A DNA stretch of 64,000 nucleotides, taken from NCBI RefSeq assembly GCF_015711605.1, contig NZ_JABTEZ010000001.1:124001-188000 (forward strand), given 5' to 3'. Made by a program: the position numbers and the translations under genes. Below the pieces are notes generated by a model. It saw nothing but the letters and a program-made list of their open reading frames with translations. It did not search any database and was not told where the DNA came from. Shown in pieces: positions 16,182 through 25,233 of this stretch. The first letter of the stretch is position 1; the number at the start of each line of letters is the position of its first letter. The DNA comes from Planomonospora sp. ID67723 (GTDB lineage: Bacteria; Actinomycetota; Actinomycetes; Streptosporangiales; Streptosporangiaceae).

Positions 16182-17687
16182 ATGAGCCTGTCGCCGGACA
16201 CCGCCGTCCGCCGCTCCGGCGGGGACCTCGCGGACTACGGGGCTCTGCTCCGCAGGCGCTGGCCCACCCTGCTGCTCTGCCTCCTGGCCGGGACCGGCGG
16301 CGGCGCGGGCCTGTTGCACCGCACCCCGCCCTCCTACACCGCCTCCGCGCACGTCCTGGTGACCGCGACCGGCGTCCAGGACCAGACCAACCAGGTGACC
16401 AACCGGCAGCGGGAGCCGCTCAACCTCGACACCGAGGCGCAGATCGCCCAGTCGGCCGTGGTCGCCAGGAAGGCGCAGGCGGCGCTCAAGAGCACCCCCG
16501 GCCCCGTCGAGGTCTCGGTGCCGCCCAACACCTCGGTCCTGGAGATCTCCTACACCGCCGCCGACCCCAACAGCGCCGCCGCCGGGGCCAGCGCCTACGC
16601 CCAGGCCTATCTGGCCCACCGCGGCGAGGCCGCCACCCAGGCGCTGGCCGTCCAGCTCGAAACGCTCCTGGACAAGCTGAGGCAGGTCAACACGTCCCTG
16701 GCCAAGGTGGTGGCCGACCTGCCCGGCCTGGCCAAGGGCGGCGCGGAGCGCACCATCGCGCTGCAACGGCGCAGCGTGCTCAGCCGCCAGGTCTACAACC
16801 TCACCGTCAAGTACGACGGGCTCAAGACCATCGCGATCACCCCCGGCTCGGTGATCAGTGAGGCGGTCGCCCCCACGGACCCCAGCGCGCCCAGCCCTCC
16901 CCTGTACCTCGGCAGCGGCTTCATGGTCGGCCTGCTGGCCGGGGTCGGCCTCGCCTGGCTCCGCGACCGGCTCGACACCAGGCTCCGTACGGCCTCCGAC
17001 GTCACGCGTCTCACCGGACTCGACATCGTCAGCGGCGAGCGGATCCGCGACCTGTCGAGCACCGGCGGCGCCGTGGTGCTGGTCCCGCTGCCCGGGAGCT
17101 CCTCCCGCGAGGTGGCGCGGGCCGTACGGGAGCTGCGCGAGGGGCGCGTGCCGGTGCTCGGCGCGGTCGTCACCGCGTGCGACGGGGATCCGGGCAAGGG
17201 CCCGGACCGGGAGAAGCCGGACGGAGCGTGGGAGAGGGCCGCCGCCCCGCCGCTGCCGCGGCCCGCCGACGCGCGCGCCGCCGCGGCCGTCACGACCGCG
17301 TCCCCCGCACCGGCGCCCGCGCCCGCACCCGCCGTCACCGGCCCGCGGGCCCCTCGGGACACCGGCCTCCGCGGTTCCCGCGCCGGCCGCCGGGCGTCCG
17401 CGGCTCCGGCCGGCCCGGACGTCGTCACCACCGAGATCCCGGTCGCCGACGTGCGGGCCGCCGTACGCGAGAGCGCGGCCCGGTCCGGCGCCGCCAACGG
17501 TCACCGGGGCGAGGCCCCCGGCCCCGCGGCGGTCTCCGGCTTCCCCGGGGCCGCCCATGACGACAAGCGCCCGCCCTCGGCCGGCCTGGCCGTCACCACC
17601 GGCAGGAGCGAATCCCCGGCGGATTCGCCGGAGACCGTCCCGCTGATGCAGCTGCCCGCGATCGGCAAGAAGGTCTTCCCGCCGTGA
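16182..17687 (+). CDS. Wzz-type polysaccharide co-polymerase (chain-length determinant)
   Basis: A 501-aa inner-membrane protein of the Wzz/CapA family, which sets chain length or couples polymerisation to export. It has a short N-terminal cytoplasmic part (DYGALLRRRWPTL), a first membrane helix (about 30-47), an extracytoplasmic region with PSYTASAHVLVTATG, and a second helix (about 243-262, GSGFMVGLLAGVGLAWL) followed by RDRLDTRLRTASDV. There is no tyrosine-kinase P-loop. The C-terminal 200 residues are an Ala/Pro/Arg-rich, probably disordered cytoplasmic tail with a weak nucleotide-binding-like start. It is the first gene of a six-gene plus-strand operon and overlaps the next gene by 4 bases (GTGA). 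Confidence 0.85.
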   Translation: MSLSPDTAVRRSGGDLADYGALLRRRWPTLLLCLLAGTGGGAGLLHRTPPSYTASAHVLVTATGVQDQTNQVTNRQREPLNLDTEAQIAQSAVVARKAQAALKSTPGPVEVSVPPNTSVLEISYTAADPNSAAAGASAYAQAYLAHRGEAATQALAVQLETLLDKLRQVNTSLAKVVADLPGLAKGGAERTIALQRRSVLSRQVYNLTVKYDGLKTIAITPGSVISEAVAPTDPSAPSPPLYLGSGFMVGLLAGVGLAWLRDRLDTRLRTASDVTRLTGLDIVSGERIRDLSSTGGAVVLVPLPGSSSREVARAVRELREGRVPVLGAVVTACDGDPGKGPDREKPDGAWERAAAPPLPRPADARAAAAVTTASPAPAPAPAPAVTGPRAPRDTGLRGSRAGRRASAAPAGPDVVTTEIPVADVRAAVRESAARSGAANGHRGEAPGPAAVSGFPGAAHDDKRPPSAGLAVTTGRSESPADSPETVPLMQLPAIGKKVFPP

Positions 17688-19030
17688 GGGGCCTGGACCG
17701 GGCGGCGTGGCCGATCGCCGCGCTCCTCGTGGGATATCCCGTGTGGTGGGCCCTGGGCTTCGGCGGGCTCGCGGTGGTCGTGCTCGCGCCGCCGATGGCG
17801 GTCATCCTGTGGCGGCGGCGGCCGGTCAGGGTGCCGCGCGGATTCGGTCTGTGGCTGCTCCTGCTCGCGGGCTACCTGGTCAGCTCGATCATGCTCGCCG
17901 AGATGCCGCCGGGCACCTACGGCGAGTTCGGGGTGGGCCGGCTGACCGGTTACCTCATGCGCCTGTCCCTCTACCTCTCGCTGACCGTCATGGTCCTCTA
18001 CCTGGGCAACCTGACCGAGCGGGAGCTGCCGCAGCTCGCGCTGGTGCGCATGCTCGGCGTGCTGTTCCTCACGACCGTCGCCGGCGGCCTGCTGGGCGTG
18101 CTCGCCCCGCAGACGGAGTTCACCTCGCCGGTGGAACGGCTCCTGCCCGAGTGGATCAGCGGCAACTCCTTCGTCCAGAACCTGATCCACCCCACCGCCG
18201 CCCAGATCCAGAAAGTCCTCGGCCACGCCTCCCCCCGCCCCGAGGCCCCCTTCGAGTGGGCCAACGCCTGGGGCAGCAACATCTCGGTGCTGCTCGTCTG
18301 GTTCGTGGTCGGCTGGTGGGTGTACGGCGGGCCGCGCAGGCGTCTGGCCGTGGTCGCGCTGCTCGCGCTCGCCGCCGTCCCGATCGTCTACTCGCTCAAC
18401 CGCGGTCTCTGGATCGGGCTGGGCGTCGCCACCGCCTACCTGGTGCTGCGCCTGAGCCCGCGGGGCCGGGTCGCGGTCTGCGCGGCCGTCGCGACGGGAG
18501 TGCTGGCGTTCGTTCTCAGCCCGCTGCAGGCGATGGTCTCCCAGCGGCTGGACAACCCGCACAGCAACGACATCCGCGCGTTCACGGTGACCTCCACCGT
18601 CGCCGCGGCCGGCACCTCCCCCATCATCGGCTACGGCAATACCCGCAACGCGATGGGCAACCACAAGACCATCACCACCGGCAAGAGCGACTGGTGCGAG
18701 ACCTGCGGCCACCCCCCGCTGGGCAGCGACGGCCAGCTCTGGCACCTGATGATCACCCAGGGGTTCGTCGGGGCCGGCCTCTACATCGCCTTCTTCACCG
18801 GGGCCGCCCGCCGCCACTGGCGCGACCGCTCGCCGATCGGCATGGCCGGGGTCCTGGTGATGATCCTCACCCTTCTCTACATGTTCGTCTACGACGGGCT
18901 GGTCACACCGCTCAGCCTCTACCTGATCTCGTTCGCGCTGCTCTGGAGGAACGCACCGGATGAACGACGCCCGAGTCCGTCTGCGCTATCTTCGCCAGAC
19001 GATCAGCCTGCTCTTCCCCGGCCCCGGTGA
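17684..19030 (+). CDS. Wzy-type polymerase / O-antigen ligase-like membrane protein
   Basis: A 448-aa polytopic membrane protein with roughly ten to twelve hydrophobic helices and one large outside loop (about residues 150-200), as in the O-antigen ligase/polymerase superfamily. Characteristic pieces are SLNRGLWIGLGVATAY (the conserved Arg-containing motif of Wzy_C) and, in the second loop, GYGNTRNAMGNH with GHPPLGSDGQLWHLMITQGFVG. It would link lipid-bound repeat units at the outer membrane face. The GTG start overlaps the wzz-like stop, and its own 3' end overlaps the next gene by 71 bases, so translation is tightly coupled. Ligase versus polymerase cannot be told from sequence. Confidence 0.85.
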   Translation: MRGLDRAAWPIAALLVGYPVWWALGFGGLAVVVLAPPMAVILWRRRPVRVPRGFGLWLLLLAGYLVSSIMLAEMPPGTYGEFGVGRLTGYLMRLSLYLSLTVMVLYLGNLTERELPQLALVRMLGVLFLTTVAGGLLGVLAPQTEFTSPVERLLPEWISGNSFVQNLIHPTAAQIQKVLGHASPRPEAPFEWANAWGSNISVLLVWFVVGWWVYGGPRRRLAVVALLALAAVPIVYSLNRGLWIGLGVATAYLVLRLSPRGRVAVCAAVATGVLAFVLSPLQAMVSQRLDNPHSNDIRAFTVTSTVAAAGTSPIIGYGNTRNAMGNHKTITTGKSDWCETCGHPPLGSDGQLWHLMITQGFVGAGLYIAFFTGAARRHWRDRSPIGMAGVLVMILTLLYMFVYDGLVTPLSLYLISFALLWRNAPDERRPSPSALSSPDDQPALPRPR

Positions 19031-19886
19031 AGCCAGGCCGTACAGCCTGCTCCCGCACCCGCTGCTCCCGAGGAGGCTCGCCCCCCGGACGTGGTGGCAT
19101 CCGTGCGGGAAGGTCATGGTGCCCTCGGGGGAGGACACCGTCGAGACCTACCTGAGCGAGGTGCTGGACCTCCCGGTCCGGGTGGTGCTCCACGTCCGCC
19201 CGGCCCGGCGGGTCAACCGCAAGCCGATCCTGGAGGCGCACGGCCCCGACGGGCTGGTCGCCTTCGTGAAGATCGGCGACACCGACCGCGCCCGCGAGCT
19301 CATCGCCAACGAGGCCCGCACGCTCGACATGCTCGCCGGGGCGTCGCTGAAGACCGTCGTTCCGCCGGTCGTGCTCCACCACGGCTCCTGGCACGGCCTG
19401 TCCGTGCTCGCCCTGTCCCCGCTGCCCGTGCCGGACCGGGCCTCCCGCCTCCGTGTCGGGCACGGCGCGATCCCGCCCGGCCTGCTCACCGAGGCGATCC
19501 GCGAGATCGGCGCCCTCTCCGGCGACAGGTCCGCCTGGCACGGTGACTTCTGCCCGTGGAACATCGCACGCGGCCCGGACGGGCGGCTCCTGGTCTGGGA
19601 CTGGGAGCGGTTCGCCACCGGGGTGCCGCTCGGCTTCGACGCCCTGCACCACTTCTTCCAGCGGGCCCTGCGGCGGATGCGACCCGCCGTCGCGGCCCGG
19701 GCGTGCCTCGCGCAGGCACTGCCGATCCTGGCCCCGTTCGGCCTGTCGGCCGCCGAGGCACGGCTGACCGCGATCCACTATCTGATCGTGCTGGCCGAGC
19801 GGCATGCCGCCGACGGCCACGAGCCGCTCGGCCCGCCCGCCCGCTGGCTCAGTCCCGTCGTCGACGCCCAGGAGGTCTTGGTGTGA
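18960..19886 (+). CDS. APH-fold (aminoglycoside phosphotransferase-like) kinase in the polysaccharide operon
   Basis: A 308-aa soluble protein. The C-terminal half has the small-molecule kinase motifs: a Brenner-type catalytic loop WHGDFCPWNIAR and the metal-binding VWDWERF. The N-terminal half has a possible ATP lysine in VAFVKIGD and the acidic helix NEARTLDML. These belong to the APH/choline-kinase superfamily. Lying between the polymerase and the first sulfotransferase, it may phosphorylate a sugar or a glycan intermediate, but the substrate is unknown; antibiotic resistance is unlikely in this setting. It starts inside the wzy-like gene (71-base overlap) and ends with a 4-base overlap on the sulfotransferase gene. 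Confidence 0.75.
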   Translation: MNDARVRLRYLRQTISLLFPGPGEARPYSLLPHPLLPRRLAPRTWWHPCGKVMVPSGEDTVETYLSEVLDLPVRVVLHVRPARRVNRKPILEAHGPDGLVAFVKIGDTDRARELIANEARTLDMLAGASLKTVVPPVVLHHGSWHGLSVLALSPLPVPDRASRLRVGHGAIPPGLLTEAIREIGALSGDRSAWHGDFCPWNIARGPDGRLLVWDWERFATGVPLGFDALHHFFQRALRRMRPAVAARACLAQALPILAPFGLSAAEARLTAIHYLIVLAERHAADGHEPLGPPARWLSPVVDAQEVLV

Positions 19887-20740
19887 CAAGCACGTTGAAG
19901 CGCTCCGTCCACGCCGTGTCACTGGCCACGGGACGCCTCACCACCGGCGGCCGGGTCCTGCCGTCCTTCCTGGTCACCGGGGCGCAGCGCTCCGGCACGA
20001 CCTCGCTCTACCGGGCGCTCGCGCAGCACCCGCTGATCCTCAAGCCCGTCCTGCGCAAGGGCGTGCACTACTTCGACATGGCCTACGATCGCGGCCTTCC
20101 GTGGTACCGGGCCCACTTCCCGCTGCGCGCGACGGCCTCCCGCCTCTCCCACAGGTACGGCTGCCGCCCCCAGGCCTTCGAATCCGCGCCCTACTACCTC
20201 TTCCACCCGCTGGCCGCCTCCCGGATCGCCGAGGACCTGCCGGGCGTGAAGCTGATCGCGCTGGTCCGCGACCCGGTCGAGCGCGCGTTCTCCGCCCACT
20301 CCCACGAGCTGGCCCGGGGGTTCGAGACCGAACCCTCCTTCGCCAGGGCGGTGGAGCTGGAGGAGGAGCGGCTGGCCGGGGCGGCGGACGCCCTGGTCTC
20401 CTCCCCCCACTCGGCCAGCCACGCCCACCGCCACCACGCCTATCTGGCCAGAGGTCGCTACGCCGAGCAGCTCACCAGGCTGGAGCGGCTGGTCGGCCGG
20501 GAGCGGCTGCTCGTGCTGGACAGCGGGCTGTTCTTCACCCGGCCGGAGGTCGTCCACGACCGGGTGCTGGAGTTCCTCGGGCTGCCGCACATCGGTGACC
20601 CGGTGTTCGAGCGGCACAACGCCCGGCCCCGGCCCGCGCCCATGCCGGAGTCGCTCCGGCGGGAGCTGGCCGGGCACTTCGAGGAGTCCGACGCCCTGCT
20701 GGCCCGGTGGCTCGGTGCGGAGCCGTCATGGCGGCGGTGA
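19883..20740 (+). CDS. PAPS-dependent sulfotransferase 1
   Basis: Transfers sulfate from PAPS to a hydroxyl or amine, here probably on a glycan. The 285-aa protein has the 5'-phosphosulfate loop near the N terminus (LVTGAQRSGTTSLYRAL) and the 3'-phosphate-binding segment VRDPVERAFSAHSHELARG. The YLARGRYAEQLTRL and LFFTRPEVVHDRVLEFLGL stretches are typical of the heparan/N-deacetylase-sulfotransferase-like class. The GTG start at 19883 overlaps the kinase stop (GTGA). It is one of three sulfotransferases within 7 kb. Confidence 0.9.
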   Translation: MTSTLKRSVHAVSLATGRLTTGGRVLPSFLVTGAQRSGTTSLYRALAQHPLILKPVLRKGVHYFDMAYDRGLPWYRAHFPLRATASRLSHRYGCRPQAFESAPYYLFHPLAASRIAEDLPGVKLIALVRDPVERAFSAHSHELARGFETEPSFARAVELEEERLAGAADALVSSPHSASHAHRHHAYLARGRYAEQLTRLERLVGRERLLVLDSGLFFTRPEVVHDRVLEFLGLPHIGDPVFERHNARPRPAPMPESLRRELAGHFEESDALLARWLGAEPSWRR

Positions 20741-20810
20741 CATCGGCGGTGACGCCGATGGCGGCAGCGCCGATGTCGGCGATGGCGGCGCGGCCCGTCA
20801 CGCGACTCCC

Positions 20811-22325
20811 GTGGCGGCGGTGACGGCCGCACCGCACCGGCTGGGCGGGATCGCCAGACACGGCCTGGCAGGACTCGCCGGAGCCGGGACCAGCGCCGCC
20901 GCGCAGTTCCTGCTGGTCGTGCTGGTCACCCGGGAAACCGGCCAGGCCGTGGCGGGCGGATTCTTCGCCGCGACCGCGCTCTGCCTGATGGCCGCGGGAA
21001 TCCTCCGGCTGGACACCGGCAACGGACTGGTCTACGTCATCGCCCGATCCCGCCCGCCCGTCCTCCCGGGACGCCCCGGCCCGCCGCACCACCCGCGGCC
21101 CCCGGACCCGCCCGCTCCTCCGCAGCCCTCCGGCCACGTCCGCGCGGCCCTCCTGCCGGTCCTCGCGCTCTCGATCGCCGCCGCGGCCGCCGCCCTCGCC
21201 TGGGCCGAGGAGATCGCCGTGCCGGCGGGCACGTCCGGCGCCGTCCGGGTGCTGGCCCTGGCCCTCCCCGTCGTGACGTGTGCCGAGGTCCTGGTCGCGG
21301 CGACCCGCGGGTTCGGCGAGATGCGGCCGACGGTCCTGCTGGACGGGATCCTGCGCCCGGTGGGCCAGTTGCTCCTCGTCGGCCTGGTGATCGTGACCGC
21401 CGCCCCGGCGGACGCCCCCGATCCCGGTCGTCCCGCTCCGGCCTCCGGAACGGGCTGGGACGCGCCGTGGTCCGAGGCCCCCCTTCCCGTCCTGCTCGCG
21501 GCGGCCTGGGCGCTGCCGTACCTGCCGGTCCTGCTGCTGGCCGCGGTCCGGCTGCGCCGGCTGTCGCCTCGCATGCCGTACCGGCCCGGCACCGCGCGGG
21601 ACCTGTGGTGCCATCTCTGGCCGCGGTCGGCGGCCTCGGCGGTCCAGGCGGTGTTCCAGCGGGTCGACATCGTGATCGTCGCGGTGCTCGCCGGGCCGGT
21701 CGAGGCGGCGGTCTACACCGCCGCCACCCGGTTCAAGATCGTGGGCCAGCTCGCCGGGCAGGGCCTGGCGCAGGCGGCGCAGCCCCGCCTGGTACGCGCG
21801 CTGGCCGAGGGCGACCTGCCGCACGCCCGGGAGCTCTACCAGAGCACCACCGCGTGGCTGGTCCTGCTGACCTGGCCGGTCTGGCTGGGATACGCCGCCC
21901 TGGCGCCCTGGCTGCTCGGACTGCTCGGCGGCGGCTCCGGCGACTACACCTCCGGCGTCCCGGTCGCGCTCGTGCTGGCCGCCACGATGGCGCTCGCCAC
22001 CGCCTGCGGCATGGCCGACGTGATCCTGACCTCGGCCGGGCACACCCGGCTCAGCCTCGCGAACCTGCTGTCCGCCGTGGCCGTGACCGTGGCGCTGGAC
22101 ATGGCGCTGATCCCGGTGCACGGCGCGCTCGGCGCCGCCCTCGGCTGGTCGGGAGGCGTTCTGGTGAAGAACCTGCTGCCGCTCTGGCAGATCCACCGCC
22201 GGTACGGCCTGCGTCCCTTCGGCGCTCACACCCGGGCCGCCTGCCTGCCCTGGCGGCGTCCACGCATCCCTGACATCCCCGGCGGGGCGGTCCCCGCCGG
22301 GTCCGCACCCCGGAGACCGCGATGA
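20811..22325 (+). CDS. Wzx-type flippase (MOP superfamily polysaccharide exporter)
   Basis: A polytopic membrane protein of about 504 aa with 12-14 hydrophobic helices. The N terminus RHGLAGLAGAGTSAAAQFLLVVLVTR and the mid-protein FQRVDIVIVAVLAGPVEAAVYTAATR are typical of Wzx/RfbX-type translocases, which flip lipid-linked repeat units across the membrane. A Pro-rich loop (about residues 75-105) and an Asp/Pro loop (about 200-220) are insertions. The start is uncertain: GTG 20811 and GTG 20820 are in frame and just precede the first helix. Upstream the frame is open but low in complexity. It overlaps the following sulfotransferase start by 4 bases (ATGA). Confidence 0.85.
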   Translation: MAAVTAAPHRLGGIARHGLAGLAGAGTSAAAQFLLVVLVTRETGQAVAGGFFAATALCLMAAGILRLDTGNGLVYVIARSRPPVLPGRPGPPHHPRPPDPPAPPQPSGHVRAALLPVLALSIAAAAAALAWAEEIAVPAGTSGAVRVLALALPVVTCAEVLVAATRGFGEMRPTVLLDGILRPVGQLLLVGLVIVTAAPADAPDPGRPAPASGTGWDAPWSEAPLPVLLAAAWALPYLPVLLLAAVRLRRLSPRMPYRPGTARDLWCHLWPRSAASAVQAVFQRVDIVIVAVLAGPVEAAVYTAATRFKIVGQLAGQGLAQAAQPRLVRALAEGDLPHARELYQSTTAWLVLLTWPVWLGYAALAPWLLGLLGGGSGDYTSGVPVALVLAATMALATACGMADVILTSAGHTRLSLANLLSAVAVTVALDMALIPVHGALGAALGWSGGVLVKNLLPLWQIHRRYGLRPFGAHTRAACLPWRRPRIPDIPGGAVPAGSAPRRPR

Positions 22326-23227
22326 CGACTCCCCTGCTCGTGACCGGCCTGCCCAGAAGCGGGACCAGCTGGACCGGGAAGATGCTCGCGGCCGGCGGCG
22401 AGCTGGTCTACGTCAACGAGCCGCTCAACCCGCTGCCCCGCCCCGGCCGTTCTCCCGGCGTGCTCAACGCCGACGTCACGCACCGCTTCCAGTACATCAG
22501 CGCCGACGACGACGAGGTATGGCTGCGGGCGTTCACCGACACCGTGGCGCTGCGCTACCGGTTCCTGGCGGAACTGCGCCGCAACCGCGCGCCGTACGAC
22601 CTGGCCCGGATGGTCCGGTACGGCACCGCGTTCACCTTCGGGCGGTTGACCGGCCGCCGCGCGCTGCTCGACGACCCGTTCGCGCTGTTCTCCGCCGGCT
22701 GGTTCGCCGGGCGGCTGGGCTGCCGGGTGGTCGTCCTGCTCCGCGACCCGGTGGCGTTCACCGGTAGTTGGCAGCGGCTCGGCTGGACGGTCTACTTCCA
22801 CGAGCTGCTGGAGCAGCCGCGGCTGGTCCGCGACCATCCGCGCGTGGAGGAGCTGCGAGCGCTGGTGGGCTCCCAGGATCGCCTGGCCAAGGCCGCCGCG
22901 CTGTGGCGGGTCGCCGCCGCCGTCGCCGCCGACCTGGCCGCCCGGCACCCGGCGATCCTGCTGGTCCGGTACGAGGACCTGGCCGCCGATCCGCTGGCGG
23001 GCTTCCGCCGTCTGTACGACTGGGCGGGCCTGGCCTGGACTCCGCGCGCCGAATCACGCGTCACCCGCGCCTGTACGGCTCCCGCCTCCCGCCCCGGCGG
23101 CTTCGCCTGGCACGGCCTGTCCCGCACGGCCTACCGCCCGATGGACTCCCGCCGCGCCCTGGCCGAGGCCCGTGCCCGCCTGACCCCGGACGAGGCTCGC
23201 CGGGTCATGGAGCTGGCCTACTCCTGA
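22322..23227 (+). CDS. PAPS-dependent sulfotransferase 2
   Basis: A 301-aa sulfotransferase-fold protein: 5'-phosphosulfate loop LLVTGLPRSGTSWTGKML at the extreme N terminus, 3'-phosphate segment VVVLLRDPVAFTGSWQRLGW, and the later ILLVRYEDLAADPLAGFRRLYDWAGL region. The N-terminal loop is of the LPRSGTSW type, different from the two other copies in the locus, so it likely acts on another position or sugar. It is the last gene of the plus-strand operon and is coupled to the flippase by an ATGA overlap. It faces the minus-strand glycosyltransferase operon across 102 bp. Confidence 0.9.
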   Translation: MTTPLLVTGLPRSGTSWTGKMLAAGGELVYVNEPLNPLPRPGRSPGVLNADVTHRFQYISADDDEVWLRAFTDTVALRYRFLAELRRNRAPYDLARMVRYGTAFTFGRLTGRRALLDDPFALFSAGWFAGRLGCRVVVLLRDPVAFTGSWQRLGWTVYFHELLEQPRLVRDHPRVEELRALVGSQDRLAKAAALWRVAAAVAADLAARHPAILLVRYEDLAADPLAGFRRLYDWAGLAWTPRAESRVTRACTAPASRPGGFAWHGLSRTAYRPMDSRRALAEARARLTPDEARRVMELAYS

Positions 23228-23329
23228 GGCGCTCCCCGGCGTACCGCCGTACGGCACCCGGGAGACGGGCAGTGGTCACGAGACGGGCAGGGCCCGAAAG
23301 GCGTGCGATGCTCGGGAGAGGCTCAATGC

Positions 23330-24292
23330 TCAGGAGAACAGCCGCTTCACCAGGCAGACGGTGAGCAGCTTCAGTGCGAACGGCAGGTCGTCGGCCAGGT
23401 AGCGCCTGGCCAGCCTGCGCGGCTCGCTGAGCAACCGGAAGAGCCATTCCAGGCCGGATCGCCGCATCCATTCGGGCGCCCGGGGCACCGCGCCGGCGGT
23501 GAAGGAGATGGCCGACCCGCAGCCGATGAACCAGGTGCCGGGCAGGTCCTCGCGGAGCGTCGCGATGAGCCGGTCCTGCTTGGGGAAGCCGAGCCCGACG
23601 AAGACCACGCGGGGCGCGGCGGCCAGCACGGCGTCCCTGACCTTGGCACAGCTCTCGGGGGAGTTCTCGAACCCGAACGGCGGAGCGTCCACCCCGGACA
23701 CGATCAGCGAGGGATTGCGGGCGATGAGCCGGGCGGCGGCCTGTCTGGCCATGCCGGGCGGCCCGCCCAGCAGGTAGACCGGGTAGCGGTAGAAGGCCGC
23801 CGCCTCCGACAGGGACCAGATCAGGTCGGCCCCGGTGACCCTGCCGGGCAGCGGCGTGCGCAGCAACCGCGCCGCCCACACCAGCGGCATGCCGTCGGCC
23901 ACCGCGAGGTCGGCTCCCGCGATGAGCTCGCGCAGCCCGGCGTCGCGGGCGACGGCCCGGCTGATGTCGATGTTCGGGGTGACGATGTGGCCGCCCTCCC
24001 CGCGCTTCAGCGCGGCGACCACATGGTCGACCACCTCGCTCTCGGTCATCGGGTCGATCGCGACCCCCGCCACGCACACGCGCCGGCGGAGCCGCTTGCG
24101 GGTGGCCTTGTCCGGCCGCGGCCGAGGCCGCGGGATCGCCGCGTCCCGTCCGGCGACCGCGCTCTTGTGCGTGGCGGGCATGCTCTTGCGGCCAGTGGAC
24201 GTGGTCACCCGGGCGGCGGAGGTGGCCGCCCGGCCGGTGGCCCGGGAACCGTCGCCGACGACCGTGGAGCCGCGGCTGATTCCTGCCCGCAT
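23330..24292 (-). CDS. WecG/TagA/CpsF family glycosyltransferase
   Basis: A GT26 enzyme that adds the second sugar (often N-acetylmannosaminuronic acid, N-acetylmannosamine or glucose) to an undecaprenyl-diphosphate-linked sugar. The 320-aa chain has about 70 basic, low-complexity N-terminal residues. The family core follows: TPNIDISRAVARD, the catalytic-region ADGMPLVWAARLL, LLGGPPGMARQAA, VFVGLGFPKQD and GCGSAISFTAG. C-terminal LEWLFRLLSEPRRLARRYL is a membrane-association segment. Some of the N-terminal stretch may be untranslated, since ATG codons lie within it. The upstream glycosyltransferase stop and this start share one base (TGATG). Confidence 0.92.
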   Translation of the reverse strand: MRAGISRGSTVVGDGSRATGRAATSAARVTTSTGRKSMPATHKSAVAGRDAAIPRPRPRPDKATRKRLRRRVCVAGVAIDPMTESEVVDHVVAALKRGEGGHIVTPNIDISRAVARDAGLRELIAGADLAVADGMPLVWAARLLRTPLPGRVTGADLIWSLSEAAAFYRYPVYLLGGPPGMARQAAARLIARNPSLIVSGVDAPPFGFENSPESCAKVRDAVLAAAPRVVFVGLGFPKQDRLIATLREDLPGTWFIGCGSAISFTAGAVPRAPEWMRRSGLEWLFRLLSEPRRLARRYLADDLPFALKLLTVCLVKRLFS

Positions 24293-25233
24293 CAGATGCC
24301 GTGTCCGCGGTGGTGCAACCGGCTGAGCACGGTCCGCGCCGGTACCAGGCCGATGGCCACGGCGAGCGCGAGCGGCGCGCGGGGTTCACCGTGCCTGGCG
24401 GTGAACGCCCGCCAGGCCCAGCGGCCCGCCTCCCTGCGGTGGCCGAGCGCCGCGTGGTGGAAGGCGAGCTGGCCGTAGATCCGCGCCGCGCCGCGCGGGT
24501 CCGCGGCCAGCTCGGGATGGCGGGCGAGCATCCACTCGAGCCCGGCGATCCGGTCGGCCCAGCGGGTGGCGTATGCGGAGCCGCCCCAGCGGACCCGCAC
24601 CAGCGGGCGGTCCACGTGCACGATCGGGTGGCGCCCGGCGGCGCGCAGGGCCAGGTCCCAGTCCTCGTTCTGGCCTGCGGGGGCGCTCTCGTCGACCCAC
24701 GACGAGCCGTGCCGGAACAGGAACGTCGAGGAGTGGACCATCACCATGCGCGAGCGCACCAGCTGCTCGTGGGTCACCAGGCGGGTCCCCGCGAGGCGGG
24801 GGACGCGGCGGGAGCCGTACTCCACCTCGATGGCGCAGCTCGCGAAGTCCGCTCCCGGCTCCGCCTCCAGCGCCGCGACCTGGGCGGTCAGCTTGCCCGT
24901 CAGCCACCGGTCGTCGTCGTCGCAGAAGGCGACCAGGTCGGTGCCGAGGGCGGCGATGCCGGTGTTGCGGGTGCCCGGCAGGCCCGGGCTGAACCGGTTG
25001 CCCAGCACCCGGACCACGCGGGCCTCCGGGTTCTTCTCCCGGACCGCCATGGCCCGGCCGGCCAGGAGATCGGCCACCTGACCCGCGACCGGCGCCGGGT
25101 CGCCGCCGTCGACGACCACGACGATCTCGACGGGACCCGGGTAGTCCTGCGCGAGCGCGGCGCGTACGGCCGCGCGCAACTGGTCGGGCCGGTGTCCTCG
25201 CGTGGGGATGACCACGCCCACCGATGGGCTCAC
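24292..25233 (-). CDS. Family 2 glycosyltransferase
   Basis: A 313-aa GT-A fold transferase. N-terminal VGVVIPTRGHRPDQLRAAV begins the nucleotide-binding fold, VEIVVVVDGG follows, and LVAFCDDDDRWLTGKL holds the DXD-type metal motif. Catalytic-base-region features (SSWVDESAPAGQNEDWDLALRA, with the ED motif) are present. The C-terminal 60 residues form a short helical part without clear membrane spans. With the TagA-like protein it is one of only two dedicated glycosyltransferases in the island, pointing to a short repeat unit. Its start overlaps the sulfotransferase 3 stop by 4 bases (GTGA). Confidence 0.9.
   Translation of the reverse strand: MSPSVGVVIPTRGHRPDQLRAAVRAALAQDYPGPVEIVVVVDGGDPAPVAGQVADLLAGRAMAVREKNPEARVVRVLGNRFSPGLPGTRNTGIAALGTDLVAFCDDDDRWLTGKLTAQVAALEAEPGADFASCAIEVEYGSRRVPRLAGTRLVTHEQLVRSRMVMVHSSTFLFRHGSSWVDESAPAGQNEDWDLALRAAGRHPIVHVDRPLVRVRWGGSAYATRWADRIAGLEWMLARHPELAADPRGAARIYGQLAFHHAALGHRREAGRWAWRAFTARHGEPRAPLALAVAIGLVPARTVLSRLHHRGHGI

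Noticed and set aside
18960-19886. Aminoglycoside resistance gene
   Set aside because: It only shares the APH fold. Its tight overlap with polysaccharide genes argues for a role in glycan assembly.
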